Positions 45,910 to 54,010 of a stretch of DNA of 64,000 bases are shown here, piece by piece (the first letter of the stretch is position 1; each line of letters begins with the position of its first letter). The stretch is from positions 372,001 through 436,000 of the forward strand of contig NZ_LIPT01000002.1 in NCBI RefSeq assembly GCF_001418225.1, given 5' to 3'. Below the pieces are notes generated by a model. That model had not been told where the DNA came from. It saw only the letters and a program-made list of their open reading frames with translations, and made no database searches. The stretch comes from Pannonibacter indicus (GTDB lineage Bacteria; Pseudomonadota; Alphaproteobacteria; Rhizobiales; Stappiaceae). The translations under genes were made by a program, and so were the position numbers.

Positions 45910-48900
45910 GTGCGCTTCGTCCCAGTTGTCTGCGGCGCGGGCGTCGACCTGCAGCGGCACGGACAGCTTCAGCAGCGGCTCGCAGGCGCCTTCCATCACC
46001 CGGCGTATGACCGGGATGGCTGCTTCGACTTCCGCCTCTTCCGCCTCGAAGATCAGTTCGTCATGCACCTGCAGCAGCATGCGGATGTTGAGGCCGGCAT
46101 CCGCCAGCGCATCTTCCATCCGCAGCATGGCGCGGCGGATGATGTCGGCAGCCGATCCCTGAATGGGGGCGTTGATCGCGGCCCGCTCGAAGAAGGCGCG
46201 CATGGACGGGTTGGACGTGTTCACATCCGGATAATGCGCCTTGCGCCCGAAGATCGTGGTCACAAAGCCCTTTTCGTGAACTTCCTTCTTCACCGCTTCC
46301 ATATAGTCGCGGATACCGGGGAAGCGCTGGAAATACATCTTGATGTAGTCACCAGCCTCCCCGCGTGAAATGCCGAGCTGGGCGGCGAGGCCGAAGGCCG
46401 AGATGCCATAGATGATGCCGAAGTTGATCGCCTTGGCGCGGCGGCGGACCATCGGGTCCATATCCTTCACCGGCACGCCGAACATCTCGCTTGCCGTCAT
46501 GGCGTGAATGTCGAGGCCATCGGCAAAGGCCTTTTTCAGCTGCGGAATGTCGGCAATGTGGGCCAGCACGCGCAGTTCGATCTGGCTGTAGTCGGCGGAA
46601 ATGAGCTTGTTGCCCTTTTCCGCGACGAAGGCCTTGCGGATCTTGCGGCCGGCTTCCGTGCGCACCGGAATGTTCTGCAGGTTCGGCTCGGACGAGGACA
46701 GGCGCCCGGTCGTGGTCGAGGCCAGCGAATAGGACGTGTGGACCCGCTTCGTTTCCGGATTGATGAAGCCGGGCAATGCGTCTGAATAGGTGGACTTCAG
46801 CTTGGCAAGCTGACGCCATTCGACGATCTTCACCGGCAGCTCGTGGCCTTCGGCGGCCAGATCATCCAGCACCGAAACCGAGGTGGACCAGGCGCCGGTC
46901 TTGGTTTTCTTGCCGCCGGGCAGACCCATCTTGCCAAACAGGATGTCGCCCAGCTGCTTGGGTGAACCGATGTTGAAGGTCTCCCCGGCAAGGGCGTAGA
47001 TCTCCGCCTCCACGGCGGCCATGCCTTGCGCAAATTCGCCGGAAAGGCGCGAGAGCATCTGCCTGTCGATGGAAATGCCGCGCTGCTCCATCCGCGCCAG
47101 TACCGGCACCATGGGCCGCTCCAGCGTTTCATAGACGGTGGCCATGGCTTCCGCCGCAAGGCGAGGCTTGAGCACCAGCCACAGGCGCAGCGTCACATCC
47201 GCGTCCTCGGCGGCATAGGCCGAAGCGCGCGAAATCTCCACCTTGTCGAAGGTGACCATCGACTTGCCGGACCCGGCCACCTCCTTGAAGGGAATGGGCG
47301 TGTGGCCAAGCCAGCGTTCGGAGAGCTCGTCCATGCCGTTGCCGCCCTTGCCTGCGTCCAGCGTGTAGGACAGCAGCATGGTGTCGTCATGCGGGCCAAC
47401 CTCGATGCCGTGACGGGCCATCACCTGCCAGTCATACTTGAAGTTCTGCGCGATCTTGAGCACGCCGGGATCTTCCAGCATGGGCTTCAGAACATCGAGC
47501 GCCGCCCGCAGCGGAATCTGGCCGGGCACGAGACAGCCGCCACCCAGAAGATCGCCCTCTCCGTCCACGTGGCCCAGCGGCACATAGCAGGCGCGGCCAG
47601 GACGGGTGGCGAGCGACACGCCGGCGAGCTCGGCCTGCATGGCATCGAGCGAGGTGGTTTCCGTGTCGAAGGCAACGATGCCCGTTTCCATCGCCTCTGC
47701 CACCCAGGCCTTGAGGCGCTCGATATCCGTTACCGTTTCATAGGTGGAATGATCGACCGGGATGCGGCGGATTTCTTCCGCCCGTGCAGCGGCAAGGCTC
47801 TGCGGCGTCATCATGCCATCCGGCGCGGCCACCGCGGACGCGGAAGACGGATCTGCGGAACCGGCCGGGGCAGAAGCCGCAGAACCCGGGGCTGCGGCAG
47901 GGCCGCGCTCCATCATGCGGCCCTTGGCGTCGGGCGCATGCCAGCCGGGGATGGTCAGCTCCGCCGGGTCGATATTGGCCGTCTCCGCCCCGGTTGCCTC
48001 GGCCACACGGCGGGTGAGCGTGGTGAATTCCATCGCCTTGAGGAAACCGACCGCCTGCGGGCCGTTGACGGCTTCCACGGCAAAATGGGTGACCGGGGTT
48101 TCCACCGGCACGTCGCATTTCAGCGTCACCAGCTGCTTCGAAATGCGGGCCTGTTCGGCAAATTCGATCAGGTTTTCGCGGCGCTTGGGCTGTTTGATGC
48201 TGGAGGCATTGGCCAGCAGGGTCTCAAGGTCGCCATATTCAAGAATCAGCTGGGCGGCCGTCTTCAGGCCGATGCCGGGTACGCCGGGCACGTTGTCGAC
48301 GCTGTCACCGGCGAGCGACTGCACCTCGATCACCTTGTCCGGGCCGACGCCGAACTTCTCGAACACCTCCGGCTCGCCGATGATCTTGTTCTTCATCGTG
48401 TCAATCATGCCGATGCGCGGGCTGATCAGCTGCATCAGGTCCTTGTCGCCGGAGACGATGGTGACGCGGGCGCCCATGGCGGCGGCCTGCGTGGCATAGG
48501 TGGCGATCAGATCGTCCGCCTCGAAGCCTTCCTGCTCGATGCAGGGCACGTTGAAGGCGCGGGTCGCCTGCCGGATCAGGCCGAACTGCGGGATCAGATC
48601 CTCCGGCGGCTCCGGGCGCTGCGCCTTGTAAGCGGGGTAGATGTCATTTCGGAAGGTCTTGGCCGAATGGTCGAAGATGACGGCGAAATGCGTCGGCTCG
48701 TCGCCCTTCTCCGGGGTCGGGCCCTCAGTCAGCAGCTTCCACAGCATGTTGCAGAAGCCGGAGACGGCGCCAACCGGCAGGCCGTCGCTCTTGCGCGTCA
48801 GCGGCGGCAGGGCGTGATAGGCGCGGAAAATGAAGGTGGAGCCATCGACCAGGATCAGGTGGTCATTGGCGGTGAGGGCGGGGAGGGAAGCATCGTTCGA

Positions 48901-48915
48901 CATGGCGCGGATCAT
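45907..48915 (-). CDS. polA: DNA polymerase I
   Basis: A 1002-residue repair and Okazaki-fragment polymerase. The 5'-nuclease domain (residues 1-310) begins L-I-L-V-D-G-S-T-F-I-F-R-A-Y. The 3'-5' exonuclease keeps its acidic residues in V-A-F-D-T-E-T near residue 420. Polymerase motif A is D-Y-S-Q-I-E-L-R-V-L-A-H, motif B R-R-A-K-A-I-N-F-G-I-I-Y-G, and motif C Q-V-H-D-E-L-I-F. An alanine/glycine-rich linker near residue 350 is longer than usual. ATG 48903 is an alternative start; neither has a clear Shine-Dalgarno. Confidence 0.97.
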   Translation of the reverse strand: MIRAMSNDASLPALTANDHLILVDGSTFIFRAYHALPPLTRKSDGLPVGAVSGFCNMLWKLLTEGPTPEKGDEPTHFAVIFDHSAKTFRNDIYPAYKAQRPEPPEDLIPQFGLIRQATRAFNVPCIEQEGFEADDLIATYATQAAAMGARVTIVSGDKDLMQLISPRIGMIDTMKNKIIGEPEVFEKFGVGPDKVIEVQSLAGDSVDNVPGVPGIGLKTAAQLILEYGDLETLLANASSIKQPKRRENLIEFAEQARISKQLVTLKCDVPVETPVTHFAVEAVNGPQAVGFLKAMEFTTLTRRVAEATGAETANIDPAELTIPGWHAPDAKGRMMERGPAAAPGSAASAPAGSADPSSASAVAAPDGMMTPQSLAAARAEEIRRIPVDHSTYETVTDIERLKAWVAEAMETGIVAFDTETTSLDAMQAELAGVSLATRPGRACYVPLGHVDGEGDLLGGGCLVPGQIPLRAALDVLKPMLEDPGVLKIAQNFKYDWQVMARHGIEVGPHDDTMLLSYTLDAGKGGNGMDELSERWLGHTPIPFKEVAGSGKSMVTFDKVEISRASAYAAEDADVTLRLWLVLKPRLAAEAMATVYETLERPMVPVLARMEQRGISIDRQMLSRLSGEFAQGMAAVEAEIYALAGETFNIGSPKQLGDILFGKMGLPGGKKTKTGAWSTSVSVLDDLAAEGHELPVKIVEWRQLAKLKSTYSDALPGFINPETKRVHTSYSLASTTTGRLSSSEPNLQNIPVRTEAGRKIRKAFVAEKGNKLISADYSQIELRVLAHIADIPQLKKAFADGLDIHAMTASEMFGVPVKDMDPMVRRRAKAINFGIIYGISAFGLAAQLGISRGEAGDYIKMYFQRFPGIRDYMEAVKKEVHEKGFVTTIFGRKAHYPDVNTSNPSMRAFFERAAINAPIQGSAADIIRRAMLRMEDALADAGLNIRMLLQVHDELIFEAEEAEVEAAIPVIRRVMEGACEPLLKLSVPLQVDARAADNWDEAH

Positions 48916-48990
48916 GCCGGGGAACGGGTGCGGATGAAAGGGCTAATAGTGGCTTTGCCCAATCAGCTTCTGCCCGTTGCCTTCTTCATC

Positions 48991-49986
48991 TCAGGCAATC
49001 CGCGCCCAGCCGGGCCGCTCGATGAGGAAGCCGAGCCAGCCGGTGCGCCGGATGAACCACAGGAGCAGCAGCGGGGCGAGGCTTGCCACCAGCGTCACCA
49101 GCAGGGAAACCGTGCCAATATCCAGCACACCGGCTTTCAGCAGCAGCACGCGGGACAGCGCCATGGGCAGGAAGAAGGCCAGATAGATGACGATGGAATT
49201 CCGGCCGATGAAGCGCAGCGGATCGAGTAGGGGAAGCTGCGCCAGCAGGCTGGAGACGAGCACGATGGCCACAGCTCCGGCAAAGCCAAGCGCCAGGGAA
49301 ACGCCCGGCAGTTCGCTGAAGCCGGCAAAGACGGCAAGACCGTTGACCAGCGCCCAGAGCCCAAGCCCCACCGTTGCAGCGCCGCGATGGGCGGCAGCCC
49401 AGTCCGCCAGCACGAAGAGGCGGCTCGCAAATACATAGCCGCCGAAGAAATAGACAAACCGTTCGGCAAAATAATCGGCGATGTAGATACCCGTCTCGAC
49501 CGGCAGGATCTGCAGCAGGGCGGCAGCCGTCAGCGTCAGCTGCCAGGGCACCCTCAGGTCATGCAGGACCTTCGTGATGACGAAAAAAACGGCCAGCAGA
49601 TAGATGAACCAGAGCGTGCCGAAGGGCTGAACGAAGGAAATGAGATACTCCCGCAAGACGCCGCACCAGCCGAGTTCAACGGCAAAGGACGGGGCCTTGA
49701 GCGCGAACTGGATCGTCAGCCACAGCACGTAAAAATAGGCGAAGTGCAGCACCTTGCGGTCGGCATAGAGCCGCCAGGACCGTGACAGGACAAGGGCGGT
49801 GAAGAGCCCGGAGATCATGAAGAAATCCGGCATGCGGAAGGGCGCGGCGAACTGCACCACCGGGTGGATCCAGCCCATCTGCCCGGCGGCCTCCTCAACA
49901 CCCAGCACCGAATGCATCATCACGACAAAGATGATGCAGATGCCCTTGGCGTGATCCACCCAGCCGATTCGCCCCTCTTGCCCCAT
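48991..49986 (-). CDS. Acyltransferase 3 family membrane protein
   Basis: A 331-residue integral membrane protein with about ten hydrophobic segments. W-V-D-H-A-K-G-I-C-I-I-F-V-V-M-M-H-S carries the catalytic His region of acyltransferase 3 enzymes (OafA/NodX type), and R-M-P-D-F-F-M-I-S-G is the second hallmark. Such enzymes O-acylate surface glycans, exopolysaccharides or other carbohydrates. It is not next to the glycan locus, so the target is unknown. GGGGAGA before ATG 49986 supports the start. Confidence 0.88.
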   Translation of the reverse strand: MGQEGRIGWVDHAKGICIIFVVMMHSVLGVEEAAGQMGWIHPVVQFAAPFRMPDFFMISGLFTALVLSRSWRLYADRKVLHFAYFYVLWLTIQFALKAPSFAVELGWCGVLREYLISFVQPFGTLWFIYLLAVFFVITKVLHDLRVPWQLTLTAAALLQILPVETGIYIADYFAERFVYFFGGYVFASRLFVLADWAAAHRGAATVGLGLWALVNGLAVFAGFSELPGVSLALGFAGAVAIVLVSSLLAQLPLLDPLRFIGRNSIVIYLAFFLPMALSRVLLLKAGVLDIGTVSLLVTLVASLAPLLLLWFIRRTGWLGFLIERPGWARIA

Positions 49987-50143
49987 TCCGCGTCTCCCCT
50001 ACGGCCTCGCCGTCCATTCCGGACCACAGCATTCCTTCAGGAGAGTGATGCGGTCCAGAATTCCAAGAGCCAGCGGAAACTTATCGGACCGAACGGCGGA
50101 TGGCAGCAGTCACTTCTGTGTGAGGGGCACTCTGCCGCAGAGG

Positions 50144-50629
50144 TCAGTTGCCATCGCGCCAGGGACTGATGCGCGGGGCGCTGTCATCACCAGGCTTGTG
50201 GCGGGTGCTGGTCCATTCGGCGCCGTCCAGATCCACCACCGGCTCGCCCTGCTTGCGGCGGCGGTTGACGGCCACGACGGAGGCACGGCGGGAGAAAAAC
50301 CGCGCCAGCGCCACGCGCAGCGGCGGAATGAACAGCAGAAGGCCGACTGCATCGGTCAGAAAGCCCGGCAGCAGCAGGAACAGGCTTGCCAGAACGATCA
50401 TCGCGCCCTGCATCATGTCGTCGCCCGGCACGCGCCCGGCATCAAGCTCGGACTGTATGCGGCGGACAAGGGAAAGCCCTTGCTGGCGAAGCAGCACCGT
50501 TCCGGCGACGGCGGTGAACACCGTCAGCAGGATTGTCGCCAGCACGCCGATGGCCTTCCCGACCAGAATGAGCACGGCAATTTCGGCAAGCGGCAGCAAC
50601 AGCAGGCCGCCCAGGATCAGCAGAGGCAA
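50144..50629 (-). CDS. fxsA: FxsA family membrane protein
   Basis: A small inner-membrane protein with three to four hydrophobic segments. The core L-L-L-P-L-A-E-I-A-V-L-I-L-V-G and the G-A-M-I-V-L-A-S-L-F-L-L-L-P-G-F-L-T-D block are diagnostic of FxsA, named for suppressing F exclusion of phage T7 in E. coli. No ATG fits: an upstream frame to 50803 includes a TATATAAC promoter-like stretch. I therefore place the start at TTG 50629, giving 161 residues, close to the 158 of E. coli FxsA. Divergent from the Tim44-like gene. Confidence 0.8.
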   Translation of the reverse strand: MPLLILGGLLLLPLAEIAVLILVGKAIGVLATILLTVFTAVAGTVLLRQQGLSLVRRIQSELDAGRVPGDDMMQGAMIVLASLFLLLPGFLTDAVGLLLFIPPLRVALARFFSRRASVVAVNRRRKQGEPVVDLDGAEWTSTRHKPGDDSAPRISPWRDGN

Positions 50630-50906
50630 AGATTCAAACCCGTTGACAGTTATATAACGTGAACAAGATAGGGTCTGGCTCAGGGAAATGCGAGGGATCT
50701 GCGCATTTTTGCCACTCTTCCGCCGGGGCAGGGCGGTTATGTCCCCAATCTGGACCATCCGGATGGACAAGACACTTGCCCCGCGCACTGGATGCTGGTT
50801 CAACAGAACCTACATATGGGATTGAATGATTGTCCCGCAGTCCTTTCCGGCCGGTCAGGCCGGTCACGGGAGACTGTGGATCGCGGAGAGAGCCCGGTAG
50901 CACCAA

Positions 50907-51632
50907 ATGAACGATATCTTTGACGTCACGAACATCATTCTTCTGGGGCTTGCGGTCTTTATCTTCTTCAAGCTGCGCTCCGTGCTGGGCCGCCGCACCG
51001 GCAGCGAGCGCCCGCCGTATGATCCCTATTCCAAGCCTGCACCGGGCAAGAACGGCCAGGCCCGCGCCGAAAGCCCGCGCGACAACGTGGTGCCGCTGCC
51101 CGGTTCACATCAGCGCCAGGAACCGGACGAGCAGGCAAGCCCGGACCAGCTGGCCGACAAGGTGGCTCCGGCCGGTTCCGCGCTGAACGAGGCCCTGCGC
51201 CAGGTTCTGTCCGCCGACCGCAGCTTTGAGCCCGAGCAGTTCCTGCAAGGCGCCAAGGCGGCTTACGAGATGATCGTCACCGCCTTTGCCGAGGGCGACC
51301 GCAAGACGCTCAAGCCGCTCCTGTCGCGCGAGGTCTTCGACGGCTTCAACAGCGCCATCTCCGAGCGCGAAGCGCGCGGGGAGACCATCGAGTCCACCTT
51401 TGTCGGCATCGACAAGGCCGATATCGTTGAAGCAAGCATGAAGGGCAGCATCGCCCAGGTGACCGTGCGCCTGCAGAGCGAGCTGATTTCCGCCACCCGC
51501 GACAAGGACGGCCATGTGATTGATGGCGATCCCAACCGCGTCACGGAAGTGGTGGACATCTGGACCTTCGCGCGCGACACCACGACACGCGATCCGAACT
51601 GGAAGCTGGTCGCAACCGAATCGGCAGGATGA
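50907..51632 (+). CDS. Tim44-like protein (TimA)
   Basis: A 241-residue protein with a single N-terminal membrane helix (about residues 8-24), a disordered, proline- and charge-rich linker (30-85) and a C-terminal Tim44/MBA1-like domain (95-241; F-L-Q-G-A-K-A-A-Y-E-M-I-V-T-A-F-A-E-G-D). In alphaproteobacteria such proteins are the bacterial relatives of mitochondrial Tim44 and associate with the inner membrane. Function there is poorly defined. The stop overlaps mltA. Confidence 0.9.
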   Translation: MNDIFDVTNIILLGLAVFIFFKLRSVLGRRTGSERPPYDPYSKPAPGKNGQARAESPRDNVVPLPGSHQRQEPDEQASPDQLADKVAPAGSALNEALRQVLSADRSFEPEQFLQGAKAAYEMIVTAFAEGDRKTLKPLLSREVFDGFNSAISEREARGETIESTFVGIDKADIVEASMKGSIAQVTVRLQSELISATRDKDGHVIDGDPNRVTEVVDIWTFARDTTTRDPNWKLVATESAG

Positions 51633-52861
51633 CGGTGCAGTCAGAACAGGCATTGCGATGGGCCGCAGCCCCTGCTGCGGCCTTTCTGCGTTTGCGGCGG
51701 CAGACGTTGCGGGCTTTGACCGCAGCGCTGTGCCTTTGGGGAACCGGCGGGGCAGGGGCCATGACATTCGATACGGAACTGCCGCTGAAACCGGCGGATT
51801 TTTCCAGCCTCCCGGGCTGGGCGCAGGACGGCCACCTGGCGGCCCTCCGGTCCTTTCTCCGGTTTTGCACCAGCGATGAGCAAGGCGCTCAGGCACGCAA
51901 TAGCCTGCAGCGCGCCCTGACGGCGGCCTGCCGCAAGGCGCAGGCCGAAGCTCCGGCAACGGATGCTGCTGCCCGTGCCTTCTTCGAGCGGGAGTTCCGG
52001 CCTTACCGCGTTGCAGCTGATGGCTTCGTCACAGCTTATTTCGAGCCGGAAGTGCGCGGTTCGCGCCAGCCTTCTCCAGCCTTTACGGCCCCGCTCTACC
52101 GGGCGCCGGAGGGATTGACCACGCTGAGGCCGGAAAGCACCCCGAAAGCGCTGTCCGGGCTGACCCATGCGTTGAAGACGTCAAAGGGCTTCCGCGAAAT
52201 GCCCGACCGGGGCGCCATCATGGATGGAGCTCTGAAGGGCAAGGGGCTGGAGCTCGTCTGGCTGGCCGATCCGGTTGATGCCTATTTTGTCCATGTGCAG
52301 GGTTCCACCCGGATCCGTCTAGAAGACGGCTCGGTGATGCGGGCAGGCTATGCCGGCAAGACCGGCCATCCCTACACCGCCATCGGCAAGGTGCTGGTGG
52401 ACGCAGGTGAAGGCACGCCCGAGGACTTCACCATGCAGGGCCTGCGTGCCTGGCTGAAGGCCAATCCGGAGCGGAGGGACGGCCTCTTCCGCCGCAACCG
52501 CTCCTTCATCTTCTTCCGCGAGGTGACAGAGGTGGGGCCGGAGCTTGGTCCCATTGGCGCGGCGGGCCTACCGCTGGTGCCGGGCCGGAGCCTTGCCATT
52601 GACCCGCGCTTTCACAGCTATGGTCTGCCGGTCTTCGTCGGAGCGGATCTGTCCGGTGCAGGTCTGGCGCAGCCGCAGTGGCAGCGGCTGATGATTGCCG
52701 ATGACACGGGCTCGGCCATTCGTGGGGCCGCACGCGGCGACATCTTCATGGGCTCGGGCGATGCGGCAGGGGCTGCGGCCGGAGCCGTGCGCCACAAGGC
52801 CAGCTTCACCATTCTGCTGCCGCGTGTCCTGACACCAAACCCCTTGGGACAAGGCTCATGA
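51629..52861 (+). CDS. mltA: Membrane-bound lytic murein transglycosylase A
   Basis: Cuts the glycan strands of peptidoglycan, releasing 1,6-anhydro-muropeptides. The protein is 410 residues with a hydrophobic N-terminal export segment (about residues 25-45). The MltA domain has G-F-V-T-A-Y-F-E-P-E-V-R-G-S, and the 3D domain ends with R-L-M-I-A-D-D-T-G-S-A-I-R-G, including the catalytic Asp. I see no clear lipobox, so it may be periplasmic rather than lipid-anchored. It overlaps the Tim44-like gene by four bases and the Smr gene downstream by four. Confidence 0.93.
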   Translation: MTVQSEQALRWAAAPAAAFLRLRRQTLRALTAALCLWGTGGAGAMTFDTELPLKPADFSSLPGWAQDGHLAALRSFLRFCTSDEQGAQARNSLQRALTAACRKAQAEAPATDAAARAFFEREFRPYRVAADGFVTAYFEPEVRGSRQPSPAFTAPLYRAPEGLTTLRPESTPKALSGLTHALKTSKGFREMPDRGAIMDGALKGKGLELVWLADPVDAYFVHVQGSTRIRLEDGSVMRAGYAGKTGHPYTAIGKVLVDAGEGTPEDFTMQGLRAWLKANPERRDGLFRRNRSFIFFREVTEVGPELGPIGAAGLPLVPGRSLAIDPRFHSYGLPVFVGADLSGAGLAQPQWQRLMIADDTGSAIRGAARGDIFMGSGDAAGAAAGAVRHKASFTILLPRVLTPNPLGQGS

Positions 52862-53472
52862 GCGGACGGCGCGGGCGCAACAAGGACCTTTCGACCGAAG
52901 ACAGGCAGATCTGGTCGAAAGTGGCGGCAACACTGACGCCGCTGAAGACTACGCAGCCTCTGGAGCCGGACCCGGATCTGGAGCAGGAGCTGAGCCTTGC
53001 CGAGGAAATGGCACGGGCCGGTATCGTGATGACGGGCGCAGGACAGTGCGCAGGCGCGCCCGAAACGGCCATCCGCTCCCCCGCCCAGCCCAAAGGCCCG
53101 CCGCCACTGGCGCCGCTGGAGCGGCGGGTGCGGCAGAAGATCGTACGCGGCATGCGCAGCTTTGATGCGCGGATCGATCTGCATGGCCTGACCCAGCAGG
53201 AAGCACATGACCGGTTGCGCGGCTTCCTGCATGTAGCCTACCAGCGCGGCCATGTGATCGTGCTTGTCATCACCGGCAAGGGTGGACGCAGCGGGCCGGG
53301 CTCCGGCCATCGCGCGCCCTATATGGACGAGCGCGGCATTCTGCGCCGCGTGGTGCCGCAATGGCTTGCCATGGCCGATCTGCGGCATATCGTGCTGGGA
53401 TTCGAGGAAGCACATCTGACCCATGGCGGGTCCGGCGCGCTTTATGTGCGCCTGCGCAAGCGCAAGGCATGA
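52858..53472 (+). CDS. Smr-domain protein
   Basis: A 204-residue protein with a C-terminal Smr (small MutS-related) domain from about residue 95. I-D-L-H-G-L-T-Q-Q-E-A-H starts it, and the basic loop V-I-T-G-K-G-G-R-S-G-P-G follows. Smr domains nick DNA or RNA. The N-terminal half is charged and less conserved. The ATG overlaps the mltA stop, continuing the operon Tim44-mltA-smr-XRE. Confidence 0.92.
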   Translation: MSGRRGRNKDLSTEDRQIWSKVAATLTPLKTTQPLEPDPDLEQELSLAEEMARAGIVMTGAGQCAGAPETAIRSPAQPKGPPPLAPLERRVRQKIVRGMRSFDARIDLHGLTQQEAHDRLRGFLHVAYQRGHVIVLVITGKGGRSGPGSGHRAPYMDERGILRRVVPQWLAMADLRHIVLGFEEAHLTHGGSGALYVRLRKRKA

Positions 53473-53509
53473 CGGCAAAGCAGGAACAGTGGCAGGGGCA
53501 AGAGACGGC

Positions 53510-53881
53510 ATGACACCGCTGGGAGCCAAAATCAGGGAACTGAGAGCCAAGCGCGGCATCTCGCTGAAGGAAATGGCGGCGGGCCTTGCCGTCTCCAGCG
53601 CCTATCTCTCGGCACTGGAACATGGCAAGCGCGGCAAGCCCACATGGTTCCTGGTTCAGCGAATCATAACGTTTTTCAATGTCATCTGGGATGAAGCAGA
53701 GGAAATCCAGCGTCTGGCGGAGATTTCCGATCCAAAGGTGACCATCGACACCTCTGGGCTGGACCCGAAGGCGACGGAGTTCACCAATCTGCTGGCGCGC
53801 AAGATCGAGGGCCTGTCCCCGGACTCCCTCGATCATCTGCTGCATCAGCTGCGGGTCGTTGCCGCCAGGGATGGTGTCTGA
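53510..53881 (+). CDS. XRE-family helix-turn-helix regulator
   Basis: A 123-residue regulator whose N-terminal helix-turn-helix reads I-R-E-L-R-A-K-R-G-I-S-L-K-E-M-A-A-G-L-A, with recognition helix S-S-A-Y-L-S-A-L-E-H-G-K-R. The C-terminal ~60 residues (E-E-I-Q-R-L-A-E-I-S) are probably for dimerisation. It follows smr by 37 bases. ATG 53510 starts exactly at the domain; the frame extending to 53423 overlaps smr. Targets are unknown. A GGGAAC-G-GTTCCC palindrome lies just after its stop, at 53887-53899. Confidence 0.9.
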   Translation: MTPLGAKIRELRAKRGISLKEMAAGLAVSSAYLSALEHGKRGKPTWFLVQRIITFFNVIWDEAEEIQRLAEISDPKVTIDTSGLDPKATEFTNLLARKIEGLSPDSLDHLLHQLRVVAARDGV

Positions 53882-54010
53882 CGTTAGGGAACGGTTCCCA
53901 AAGTCAGGCCTTGCACAGTTTAGAGGCTTTCGGGGCGCGCTGCGCCGATATAGGGTCCCGCGCGCCGGAGCACTGTCCTGACGGGGCAGGCCCAGACAGG
54001 ACGAGCAGAC

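Noticed and set aside
53887-53899. GGGAAC-G-GTTCCC palindrome after the XRE gene as LexA or autoregulatory site
   Set aside because: It lies downstream of the gene and lacks the GTTC-N7-GTTC spacing; it could be a small terminator or chance.
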